The position numbers and the translations under genes are program-made. Below are positions 1 to 7,551 of a stretch of 34,610 bases of DNA, in pieces. The notes under the pieces were generated by a model, which did not search any database, was not told the origin of the DNA, and was given only the letters and a program-made list of their open reading frames with translations. Positions within the stretch are counted from its first letter, which is position 1. Each line of letters begins with the position of its first letter. The DNA lies in NCBI RefSeq assembly GCF_016862555.1, contig NZ_BONE01000085.1, positions 1 to 34,610 of the forward strand, read 5' to 3'. This DNA is from Asanoa siamensis (GTDB lineage: Bacteria; Actinomycetota; Actinomycetes; Mycobacteriales; Micromonosporaceae).

Positions 1-2524
1 GGCCGGCCTCCTGGCGGGCCGCCTTGACCCGGCCGTCGAGCTCCTCGCCGCGCACGGCGTCGCCGAGCGCCCGCAGCTCGTCGGCGACGGAGCGGAGCTT
101 GGCCACCATCGGGTCGGCGGCGAAGTAGGTGTTGACGTCGTCGAGCGTGTCCATCGTGGACGCCCGACGGCGCACGCTGGTCAGGATCCGGTCGGCCGAC
201 TCGACCAGCCGGTCGGCCCGCCGCGAGCGGTCGTCGACCAGCGCCTGTTTGCGGGCCGAGAACGCCTCGTACACGTCGGTGCGCTTGGCCGACAGCTCGG
301 TCAGGAAGTCGTCGAACTCGCCGTACCGCGACTCCAGGTTCTCGACCTGCAGCAGCAGCCGGCCGAGCTGGTCGTCGCATGCCTCGGGGGTGTCGGCCGC
401 CGCCAGCGCGCCGGTCACCGCCTGGTTGAGCAGCGCGAACTCGGCCGCGAACCCGGCCCGGCCCTCGACGGCGGCCAGCTCGCGGCGGCGGGCGTCGAGG
501 GTGGCCCGGGCGCGGTTGACGCCGCCCAGCACCTCGCCGATGCGTTCGAGGATCGCGGTGCGCACGGTCGCGTCGGCGATGTCGAGCGTGCCGACCACGT
601 CGGTCACCAGCCGCAGCGCGTCGGCCTGTTCCGTGAGCTTGTCGCCGACCGGGCCCGCCGCAGCCACCGTGGGCACCTGGCCTCCCTCGGCGGCGAGCCG
701 CTCGACCTGGTCGTGATAGGCCGTGAACGCGTCTTCCCGCGAGAGGAAGGCGACCGCGCGCCGGGCGGCCGCGTCGAGCTGGCCGGCCAGCTCCGTCGCC
801 AGGGTGTCGATCCGGGCGAGGTCGACGTAGCGCAGCTCGCGCAGCGTCTCCAGATGCCCTTGCGCGCGGCGCAACTCGGCGAGCTGCTGGATCCAGCCGT
901 CGGTGCCGGCGGGCACCTCGCCGTTGACCCGGCGCACCAGCGAGGCGATGTCGCTTGCGGCGGTGTCGAGCGCGGTCGCCGCGGCGGCGGTCAGCGCCTG
1001 CACCTTCTCGTACTCGTCGAGCACCTGCTCGGCGGTCGCGCGCACCTCGGCGAGCGGGGTGCGCAGGTCGCCCAGCTCCGCCTCGCCGAGCCAGTGATAG
1101 TGGTCGAAGACGCGGACGCAGGTGGCGATCAGGGCCTCGTACACCGGGATCGACGGGGTCATCTCGCCGACCATCCGGCTCACCGAGAGCGCGTCGGAGA
1201 TGCCGCGGACGAGGTCGGCGTTGCCGATGCGGGCCAGCGCTCCGGTGCCGGCGGGTTGGCGCGCGGCGTACGCGTCGGACTGGAACGGGGTCTGCCACAC
1301 CTGCATCGGGTGGACCCGGGTCGGTTCGTCGGAGGTGGCCCGGAAGATGACCAGCGTGCCGTCGTCGAAGAGCGAGTACCCGTGGCAGGAGAGCGGGTTG
1401 GCCACCTCCTTGCGGATCAGGTTGTACGGAAGCAGCAGGCTGCGTCCCTCGACGACCGCGTGGAAGACGAACAGGACGTCCTCGCCGTTGGGTGACCGGA
1501 TCACTCGCTCGAAGACGAGGTCGGCGGTGTCGGTCTCGAACGTCTTCACCACGCCGGTCGTCAGGTAGAAACCGCCGGGGAAGACGATGCCGTGGTCCTC
1601 GGGCAGCCGCTGGCAGGCCTGGCCGATGCCGTCGAGCCGAACCACGCCCTTGGTGCGGGTGTTGAAGACCAGATGCCGCCAGGAGCTCTCCTTGTACGGG
1701 CGGACGCGCAGCAGGATGAGCGGGCCGACCCGGGCCCAGTGCACGTCGGCGTCGGCGAGGCTCTGCAAGGGCTGCTCGACGGGCTCGGAGTAGATGCCCT
1801 CGCCGGACTCGGTGTTGTCCTCCACCTTGAGGGTCAGGTCGCCGCCGACGGTCTCGACGAACACCTCGCCCGCGATGGAGATGTGCGGGTGCCGGCCCTG
1901 CACGTGGTCGTCGCGGGTCGTCTCGACCCACTCGAAGTCGTGGCTCGGCGGGAACACGTGGTCGCGCTCGCCGCGGTTGTCCACATAGGCGAGTGGCGTG
2001 GTCGTCCAGCGCAGCACCTTGACGTCCTCGGTGCGCGGGCCGGTCTGGAAGACCGCGAGCAGCTTGCCGTCGACCTCGCGCAGCGTGGCGAGGCGGGTGT
2101 CCTTGTAGTAGCGGTAGAGCTCGGCGAAGTCCCGCCGGAAGGTCTCGTCGTCGAGGAGGCCGGGCACCTCCTGCGGCGGCACGTCGTCGAAGCGGAACGC
2201 GTCGCCGTCGCGCAGGAAGCGGTGCAACGAGAACACGTCGCCGACCGTGGTCTCCGGCTTGAGGCCGAGGAACACGTTGTAGCCGAACAGCATCACGCCC
2301 GCGGCCGGCACGATGTCGCGCGGCACGCAGTTGTGCTCGGTGCGGACCCGGTCGGTGCCGACCAGGCGCAGCTCCGTGCTGCCGAACTCGGCCAGCCGCC
2401 GGGCGTTGAGCTCTTCGGCCCGGCGGGCCAGCTCGGCGGACCGCGCCACCAGCCGGTCGCGCAGCACCTCGTAGGTGCCGGCGTCCAGGCTGGTGGTCCG
2501 GGTTTCGGTGGTCGTCTCAGCCAC
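1..2524 (-). CDS. DNA-repair-type ATPase, large (C-terminus cut by window edge)
   Basis: About 841 N-terminal residues are visible; the rest, expected to hold the AAA ATPase core, lies beyond base 1. The protein opens with V-A-E-T-T and soon reads LDAGTYEVLRDRL, followed by motifs such as PRDIVP, GYNVFLGLKPE, FPPSHDFEWV, LSCHGYSLFDDGT and GVNRARATLDARRR. I recall these from the actinobacterial family annotated 'DNA repair ATPase' (about 1600 aa, DUF3686 plus AAA). The first half looks like beta-rich repeats and the part from about residue 490 is a long charged helical region, probably coiled coil. The start is GTG at 2524, overlapping the flotillin stop by 8 bases, which implies translational coupling. 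Family assignment is from memory of homologues; the biochemical role is not established by this sequence. Confidence 0.8.
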   Translation of the reverse strand, partial: MAETTTETRTTSLDAGTYEVLRDRLVARSAELARRAEELNARRLAEFGSTELRLVGTDRVRTEHNCVPRDIVPAAGVMLFGYNVFLGLKPETTVGDVFSLHRFLRDGDAFRFDDVPPQEVPGLLDDETFRRDFAELYRYYKDTRLATLREVDGKLLAVFQTGPRTEDVKVLRWTTTPLAYVDNRGERDHVFPPSHDFEWVETTRDDHVQGRHPHISIAGEVFVETVGGDLTLKVEDNTESGEGIYSEPVEQPLQSLADADVHWARVGPLILLRVRPYKESSWRHLVFNTRTKGVVRLDGIGQACQRLPEDHGIVFPGGFYLTTGVVKTFETDTADLVFERVIRSPNGEDVLFVFHAVVEGRSLLLPYNLIRKEVANPLSCHGYSLFDDGTLVIFRATSDEPTRVHPMQVWQTPFQSDAYAARQPAGTGALARIGNADLVRGISDALSVSRMVGEMTPSIPVYEALIATCVRVFDHYHWLGEAELGDLRTPLAEVRATAEQVLDEYEKVQALTAAAATALDTAASDIASLVRRVNGEVPAGTDGWIQQLAELRRAQGHLETLRELRYVDLARIDTLATELAGQLDAAARRAVAFLSREDAFTAYHDQVERLAAEGGQVPTVAAAGPVGDKLTEQADALRLVTDVVGTLDIADATVRTAILERIGEVLGGVNRARATLDARRRELAAVEGRAGFAAEFALLNQAVTGALAAADTPEACDDQLGRLLLQVENLESRYGEFDDFLTELSAKRTDVYEAFSARKQALVDDRSRRADRLVESADRILTSVRRRASTMDTLDDVNTYFAADPMVAKLRSVADELRALGDAVRGEELDGRVKAARQEAG

Positions 2525-4541
2525 GGGCGACCGGGTGCGGCTTGGCGTTGAGCGCGGACAGCGGCGCGTCGGCGACGCCCAGCTTCTCGGCCGCCGTCAG
2601 CAGCTCGCGCAGCTTGCCCGCATCGTCGCCGCCTGCCCGGATCTGCTGCAGCAGGAAGGCCGAGAGCGTGAGGTTGGTCAGGTCGGCCGTGTTCACCTTG
2701 CCGAGCAGCGTGCCGAGGTCGTCGGCGAAGCTGCTCTCACCGTTGAGCCAAGGGCCGGCCAGTGACGTGGCCACGGTCGAGTTGCCCACGAAGCCGTCGA
2801 CGCTCTTGCCGACCGAGATCGCGCCGATCAGCCGGTCGAAGAAGATGCTGTCGCCGCCGACGATGTCGATGTCGGCCTTCTCCAGGCCCTTGCCGACGAT
2901 CGTCGCCTGCGCCTCGGCCACCTGCCGCTGCACGTCGATGCCGGCGAGCCGGATCTCCTTCTCGGCCTCCAGCCGCAGCCGGTATTCCTCGTGCTCGCGG
3001 GTCGCGTCGTCGAGCGCGGCCATCGCGGCCGCCTTCTCGGTGAGGCCCTCGGCCTCGCCCTTCAGCTTTTCGCGCACGCCCTCGGCCGCGGCGATCGCCT
3101 TCTCCCGCTCGACCACGGCCTCGGCCCGGCCGACCTTCTCGATGGCCTCGGCGTCGCGCTCGCGCACCTGCACGTCGGCGAGACCGGCCGCGGCCGCCTC
3201 CGCCTGCGCGCCCTCGGCGAGCCGGATCTTCGCGCGGGTGTCGAGCTCGGCCGCCTGCTGCCGGGCCTCGGCCAGCACGAGCTGCTCGCGGGCCCGGTGC
3301 TTGGCGGCGGTCTCGGCGGCTTCGGCGGCCTTGATGTCGCGTACCAGATTCTCCTGGGCCTGCGCCTCGGCCTGGATGATGGTCGACTGGCGCAGCCGCT
3401 CGGCCTCCTCGACGACCCGGAGGCGCTTGATGTGCTCCTCCTGCTCGGCCACGGTCTTCTCGACCGCGATCCGCTCGCGGATCACCTCGGCGATCGCCCG
3501 CTTCTCGGCCTCGACCTCCTTGTCCTTGGCGATCGTCGACAGCTCGGTCTCCCGTTGCCGGCCGATCACCTCGAGCATGCGGTCCTTCTCGATCCGCTCG
3601 GTCTCGATCGCGATGACGCGTTCCCGGTTTTTCTCCGCGACCGCGATCTCCCGGGCCTGGTTCTCCTTCTGAACGCCGAGCTGCTCGTCGGTGCGCAGGT
3701 TGGCCGCGTTGTAGCGCAGCCGCTGCTCGGCCCGGACCAGCTCGGTCTCGGCCTCCTCGCGGGCCCGGATGGTGTCGATCTCGCGCTTCTGCTTGATCTC
3801 CGCGTCGGCCTGGCGGCGCTCCAGCTCGAGAATCGCTTCGCGCGCGTCCACGTTTTGGCGCGTGATCTCCTTCTCCTCGCTGCGCCGGAACTCGTTGGTA
3901 CGCACGTGTTCGGCGGCGGTCAGCTCGGTGATCTTCCGGATGCCCTGCGCGTCGAGGATGTTGCGCGGGTCGAGCTGGTCCATCGGCGTCTGCTCCAGCA
4001 CGTCGATGGCGGCGTCCTCGAGCGAGTATCCATTGAGGTCGGTGCCGATGACGGCGATGATGCGGTCGCGGAACTCGTCGCGCTTCGTGTAGAGGTCGAC
4101 GAAGTCGAGTTGCTTGCCGACCGTCTTGAGGGCCTCGGAAAACTTGGCGCTGAACAGTTCCTGGAGCGTCGACTGGTCGCTCGCGCGCGCGGTGCCGATC
4201 GCCTGGGCCACCTTGACCACGTCTTCGGCGGTCTTGTTCACGCGTACGAAGAAGGCGATTTTGATGTCGGCCCGGATGTTGTCGCGGCAGATCAGCCCGT
4301 CGTTGCCGGACCGCTCGACGTCGATGGTCTTCACCGAGATGTCCATGACCTCGGCCTTGTGGAACACCGGCAGCACCACGGCGCCGGTGAACGTGACGTC
4401 GACCTTGCGGGTCTTCGAGACGATCAGCGCCTTGCCCTGCTCGACCTTCTTGAACAGCCGGCTGACCAGCAGCAGCACGCCCAGGAGCACGAGCAGGAGC
4501 ACCAGGACGAGCACGAGGAACCCGAGCGAGATGACGTCCAT
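2517..4541 (-). CDS. yqiK: Flotillin-family (SPFH/band 7) membrane protein, YqiK-like
   Basis: 674 aa. A single N-terminal membrane helix (about residues 4-28, Leu/Val-rich) is followed by Phe-Lys-Lys-Val and a band 7/SPFH domain (about 30-210, including LPVFHKAEVMDISVKTIDVE and RDNIRADIKIAFFVRV). A very long Glu/Ala/Arg-rich coiled coil follows to about residue 560, then a C-terminal flotillin tail. E. coli YqiK is 553 aa, so this one has a longer stalk. Such proteins form oligomeric membrane scaffolds. The start ATG at 4541 overlaps the upstream stop as TGATG, and AAGGA sits 6 bases before it, which favours it over the longer upstream-extended frame. It lies between the YqiJ-like gene and the ATPase gene in one operon; a shared membrane-associated complex is inferred from that order. 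Confidence 0.92.
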   Translation of the reverse strand: MDVISLGFLVLVLVLLLVLLGVLLLVSRLFKKVEQGKALIVSKTRKVDVTFTGAVVLPVFHKAEVMDISVKTIDVERSGNDGLICRDNIRADIKIAFFVRVNKTAEDVVKVAQAIGTARASDQSTLQELFSAKFSEALKTVGKQLDFVDLYTKRDEFRDRIIAVIGTDLNGYSLEDAAIDVLEQTPMDQLDPRNILDAQGIRKITELTAAEHVRTNEFRRSEEKEITRQNVDAREAILELERRQADAEIKQKREIDTIRAREEAETELVRAEQRLRYNAANLRTDEQLGVQKENQAREIAVAEKNRERVIAIETERIEKDRMLEVIGRQRETELSTIAKDKEVEAEKRAIAEVIRERIAVEKTVAEQEEHIKRLRVVEEAERLRQSTIIQAEAQAQENLVRDIKAAEAAETAAKHRAREQLVLAEARQQAAELDTRAKIRLAEGAQAEAAAAGLADVQVRERDAEAIEKVGRAEAVVEREKAIAAAEGVREKLKGEAEGLTEKAAAMAALDDATREHEEYRLRLEAEKEIRLAGIDVQRQVAEAQATIVGKGLEKADIDIVGGDSIFFDRLIGAISVGKSVDGFVGNSTVATSLAGPWLNGESSFADDLGTLLGKVNTADLTNLTLSAFLLQQIRAGGDDAGKLRELLTAAEKLGVADAPLSALNAKPHPVARG

Positions 4542-5131
4542 CAACGGTCCTTCGATCGATCCGAGAGGTCGGCCGGCACGACCCAGAAGAACTCGCCGGC
4601 GTCGTCGTAGTCGTAGATGACCGCCCGGGTGCCCGCCGCGAACGCGTCGGCGCCGGTCTGGCGCACCTGCACGATGGCGGAGGACCCGTCGGCGGCGTGC
4701 ACCTCGGCCTGCCCGAAGTCGATGGCGACCCGGCCGGTGCGGATCACGCACTCCCGCCCGACGAAGTCATGCCGCGACGCCTCGGGCGCGGTGGGGAAGA
4801 AGCGCTCGAGGGGGCGCCGCAGGAGGGTGGCGACGGCCCAGCCGATGCCGAGACTCGCCAGCAGGGTGAGGATCTCGAGCAGGGGATGGTCGCCGAGCAG
4901 GACGCTGCCGACCAGACTGGCGAACCAGGCGATCGCCACCACAATGGACAGCACGATGCTGGAGGGCGTGCCACCGAGCCCGATCCGTTCGAGCGCGCCG
5001 TCGAGCCACCCGTCGGCATCGGCATCCAGACCACCGGCGAGCACCAGGATCCAGTAACAGACGACAACGGCGAGCAGAACGGTGAATAACACAGCCGGAA
5101 ACCCGAGCGCGGTGTCGATGAAGCCGCCCAC
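4541..5131 (-). CDS. yqiJ: YqiJ/NfeD-like membrane protein with C-terminal OB fold
   Basis: 196 aa from a GTG start (V-G-G-F-I-D-T-A-L-G-F). Three hydrophobic segments are visible: AVLFTVLLAVVVCYWILVLAGG, SSIVLSIVVAIAWFASLVGSVLL and LLEILTLLASLGIGWAVATLL (each about 20 residues). They are followed by a soluble beta-rich domain (about 125-190, starting DFVGRECVIRTGRV and ending EFFWVVP) that matches the NfeD/YqiJ OB-fold type. E. coli YqiJ is about 209 aa and also precedes the flotillin yqiK, the same order as here. A longer open frame extends to 5236, but its extra residues look non-coding and GGTGGA lies 8 bases before the chosen GTG. NfeD-like OB proteins are known partners of flotillins. 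First gene of the three-gene operon. Confidence 0.85.
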   Translation of the reverse strand: MGGFIDTALGFPAVLFTVLLAVVVCYWILVLAGGLDADADGWLDGALERIGLGGTPSSIVLSIVVAIAWFASLVGSVLLGDHPLLEILTLLASLGIGWAVATLLRRPLERFFPTAPEASRHDFVGRECVIRTGRVAIDFGQAEVHAADGSSAIVQVRQTGADAFAAGTRAVIYDYDDAGEFFWVVPADLSDRSKDR

Positions 5132-5265
5132 CTGTCGATTCCACCCCCATGAATGTCCCCCAGGATGATGGCACGGCCGCACAACCATGGGTTCAGCCGA
5201 TCGGCATCGGCTGACCGGCTGAAACGGTGAGATCACGACCTCGGCGGCCGAGGCCGGACATGGCG

Positions 5266-5297
5266 AAGCGCCCGCCGACCGTGGTCGACGGGCGCTT
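5266..5297 (-). terminator. Strong hairpin after the GDPD gene
   Basis: Arms of 14 bases (5266-5279 and 5284-5297) pair with one mismatch around a four-base CGTG loop. The hairpin begins 9 bases past the stop of the tandem GDPD gene. On the minus strand it lacks a U-tract, as is common in GC-rich actinobacteria; on the plus strand it ends in TTT. It separates the GDPD gene from the flotillin operon promoter region. Confidence 0.65.
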
Positions 5298-5305
5298 TGA
5301 TGCCG

Positions 5306-7357
5306 TCAGCGCAGGCCGTTGCGGATCGCGACCTGGATCAGGAGGTTCGGGTTGTCCGTGATGATGCCGTCGACGCCCAGGTCGATGACCCGCTGCATGA
5401 TGGCCGGGTCGTCCACCGTGTAGGGCACCACCTTGAGGTTGTCGCGGCGCTGGAGCACCGGGACGTCCGGGCCGTGGTAGTAGGTCGGGTCCTGGCGCAG
5501 GTACCAGTCGGCGTCGGCGACCGTGCCCTGGGTCGGGTCGTGGACCTGCCAGTTCGCCGAGACCGTGCCGGCGCCCGCCGCGCGAACCAGCTTGCCCAGG
5601 TCCCGGTGCTTCCACCAGTCCAGGCCGCCCGTCCACGGGCTCTTGACCGACTTGTCGCCGTACACGGCCTGGAGCGAGCACTCGTCCGCGAGCGTGGCGC
5701 ACTCGGCCGGGCCGTACTGCCAGACCAGGGCGACCGTCTCGATCTTCCTGTTGAGCTCGCGCGCCCGGATGATCGTGCGCCAGTCGAACGACTGGATCGT
5801 CACCCGGTCCTCGAAGCGCGCCTTCTCGATCGCCTTGACCAGCTTGGCGGTGAACGGGCCGAAGGCCTCGGTGTCGTTCGCCGTCGGGCTGATCTTGGTC
5901 TCGATGTTCATCCGGACGTCGGGGCGGTCACTGCCCTTGACCAGCGAGAAGACCTCGTCGAGGGTGGGGATCCGGGCGCCCGGCGCCGGCACCTGGTTCG
6001 GCAGCTCCGGCAGCGTCTTCGTGCCACAGTCGATGGTCTTGATCTGCGCCAGCGTCAGGTCGTGGACGCGCTTGCCGACGTACGGGAACATCGGGTCCCG
6101 CGGCCGCACCGGTGCCGTGTCGATGCAGTGCGAGCCGTTGATCGTCCGGTCGTGGATCACGACCAGCTTGCCGTCCTTCGTGACGCCCGTGTCGAACTCG
6201 AGCGTCGAGATCGCGCGGTTCGACAGGGCACGAGCGAACGCCGGCAGGGTGTTCTCCGGCAGGTCGGCGCGGCCGCCGCGGTGGGCCTGCACGTCGAACG
6301 GCGACGCGTACGCCTTCGGCAGCTTGAACCGCATCTGGCCCAGCAGGGTGCGCAGCCGGTCCGGGTAGTCCGTGATCATGCCGTCGACGCCGTCGTTGAT
6401 CAGCTTGGTCATCGTCGGCACGTCGTCGATCGTCCACGGCACGACCGTGATGCCGTTGCGGTGCGCGTGGTCGACCATCGCCTTGGTCACGTACGGCACG
6501 TAGTTGGCGTCGTTCACCGTGCCGTTCTGCGGCGTGCCGTGCACCGGCGAGAAGGTCTTCACGCCGAAGCTCTTGATCGCCTTGATCGGGTCGCCACCGA
6601 AGTCGTCGATGTCGATCCCGCCCAGCCACGGGGACGTGCCCGGCTTGCCGGTCTGCAGGAAGTCGATGTTGGTCAGGGCGACGATCGGCAGGCGCGGCTC
6701 GACCTGGCGCATGCGCATCAACGCGCCCCAGTCGAAGCTCTGGATCGTGACCTGCTTCAGCAGGCCGGCGTTGCGCACCTCACGGGCCGTGACCTGGACG
6801 AACTGCTCGCGCGGCGCGGTCTCGGTCGGCGCGCCGGCCTCGACCTTGGTCTCCACGTTGAGCATGACGTCGCGGGCCTGGTAGCGGTTGACCAGCGCGA
6901 AGACCTCGCTGAGCAGCGGCATCCTCGCACCGGGCACCGCGACCTGACCCGGTTTGTCGGCCAGCGTCAGGCTGCCGCAGTCGAGCGTGCGGACCTGGGC
7001 CAGCGACAGCGTGTTGACATACTTCCCGATGTACGGGAACTCCGGGTCACCCGGGAACGCCGGGGCGGTGTCCTTGCACTTCGCGCCGGTTGTCCGGCGG
7101 TCGTGGGTGACCACGGCCTGACCGTCCTCGGTGATCTGCACGTCGAGCTCCAGCGTGGACACGCCGAGCTGGAGCGCTTTGCCGAAGGACGCCAGCGTGT
7201 TCTCCACGCGCAGGCCGAGGCCGCCACGGTGGGCCTGCAGGTCCAAGGTCTTCGCGGGTTTCGCCGCCGCGGGCACGCCGGCGGTCAGGCCGGCCACCCC
7301 GCTCAGGGCGACGGTGGCGGCGAGCGCCGTCACGGCACGTCGTTGCCAGCGGGACAT
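5306..7357 (-). CDS. Secreted glycerophosphodiester phosphodiesterase with two GDPD domains
   Basis: 683 aa. An N-terminal signal peptide (two Arg near the start, hydrophobic core about 9-28, Ala-rich cleavage region near 30) is followed by two complete GDPD domains, about 38-345 and 352-683. Domain 1 has His43-Arg-Gly-Gly, Glu52-Asn-Thr, Glu70-Leu-Asp72 and His85-Asp. Domain 2 repeats all of them (AHRGG, PENTLPAF, LEFD, IHDR). Both end in a similar GVDG[MI]ITD[YN]P segment. GDPD enzymes release glycerol 3-phosphate from phosphodiesters such as deacylated phospholipids or teichoic acid fragments, here outside the cell. Typical bacterial members carry one domain (about 250-350 aa). ATG at 7357 has a perfect AGGAGG seven bases upstream. 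Likely monocistronic, with a hairpin just after its stop. Confidence 0.93.
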   Translation of the reverse strand: MSRWQRRAVTALAATVALSGVAGLTAGVPAAAKPAKTLDLQAHRGGLGLRVENTLASFGKALQLGVSTLELDVQITEDGQAVVTHDRRTTGAKCKDTAPAFPGDPEFPYIGKYVNTLSLAQVRTLDCGSLTLADKPGQVAVPGARMPLLSEVFALVNRYQARDVMLNVETKVEAGAPTETAPREQFVQVTAREVRNAGLLKQVTIQSFDWGALMRMRQVEPRLPIVALTNIDFLQTGKPGTSPWLGGIDIDDFGGDPIKAIKSFGVKTFSPVHGTPQNGTVNDANYVPYVTKAMVDHAHRNGITVVPWTIDDVPTMTKLINDGVDGMITDYPDRLRTLLGQMRFKLPKAYASPFDVQAHRGGRADLPENTLPAFARALSNRAISTLEFDTGVTKDGKLVVIHDRTINGSHCIDTAPVRPRDPMFPYVGKRVHDLTLAQIKTIDCGTKTLPELPNQVPAPGARIPTLDEVFSLVKGSDRPDVRMNIETKISPTANDTEAFGPFTAKLVKAIEKARFEDRVTIQSFDWRTIIRARELNRKIETVALVWQYGPAECATLADECSLQAVYGDKSVKSPWTGGLDWWKHRDLGKLVRAAGAGTVSANWQVHDPTQGTVADADWYLRQDPTYYHGPDVPVLQRRDNLKVVPYTVDDPAIMQRVIDLGVDGIITDNPNLLIQVAIRNGLR

Positions 7358-7371
7358 TCAGGTTCCTCCTG

Positions 7372-7394
7372 GGATCGGTTTTTCCCGCCGATCC
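7372..7394 (-). other. Hairpin upstream of the GDPD ribosome-binding site
   Basis: Seven-base perfect arms GGATCGG (7372-7378) and CCGATCC (7388-7394) flank a nine-base loop. On the minus strand the structure ends immediately before the AGGAGG of the GDPD gene, so it could affect translation or be an operator. No function can be read from sequence alone. Confidence 0.4.
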
Positions 7395-7412
7395 TGCTGA
7401 GCCCGGAAAGCC

Positions 7413-7434
7413 CCGAGGCAAGGTGCGGGTGAAC
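7413..7434 (-). promoter_or_regulatory. Possible PHO-box-like half site
   Basis: On the minus strand GTTCACCCGCA (7434-7424) fits the 11-base PhoP direct-repeat unit known from Streptomyces (GTTCACC core). The next 11 bases (CCTTGCCTCGG) match the unit poorly. It lies about 70 bases before the GDPD start, and glycerophosphodiesterases are classical phosphate-starvation genes. One good unit is weak evidence. Confidence 0.3.
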
Positions 7435-7551
7435 AGATGGAGATGCCGGTATGGCTTTCCCCACCCTCGATTGGCCTGCCTGCGGCAATGACCCGTTCCT
7501 GTGTGGCGGGAGATCGTGATGGCACGACCAACGAACCCGAAGGGGTACGCC

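Noticed and set aside
144-1100. Plus-strand Ser/Arg-rich frames at the left edge
   Set aside because: Antisense to the ATPase coding frame, with no start signals or domains.
2991-4610. Long plus-strand open frame over the flotillin gene (539 codons)
   Set aside because: It is antisense to a clear flotillin with coupled neighbours. Its Leu/Asp/Arg-rich composition is what antisense of a GC-rich coiled coil gives, and it shows no domain.
5240-5252. CTCGGC-G-GCCGAG inverted repeat
   Set aside because: The one-base centre is too tight for a hairpin, and such repeats arise often by chance at this GC content.
5297-7432. 711-codon plus-strand frame over the GDPD gene
   Set aside because: Shadow of the tandem GDPD coding region; the minus strand has a signal peptide, both active sites and a strong ribosome site.
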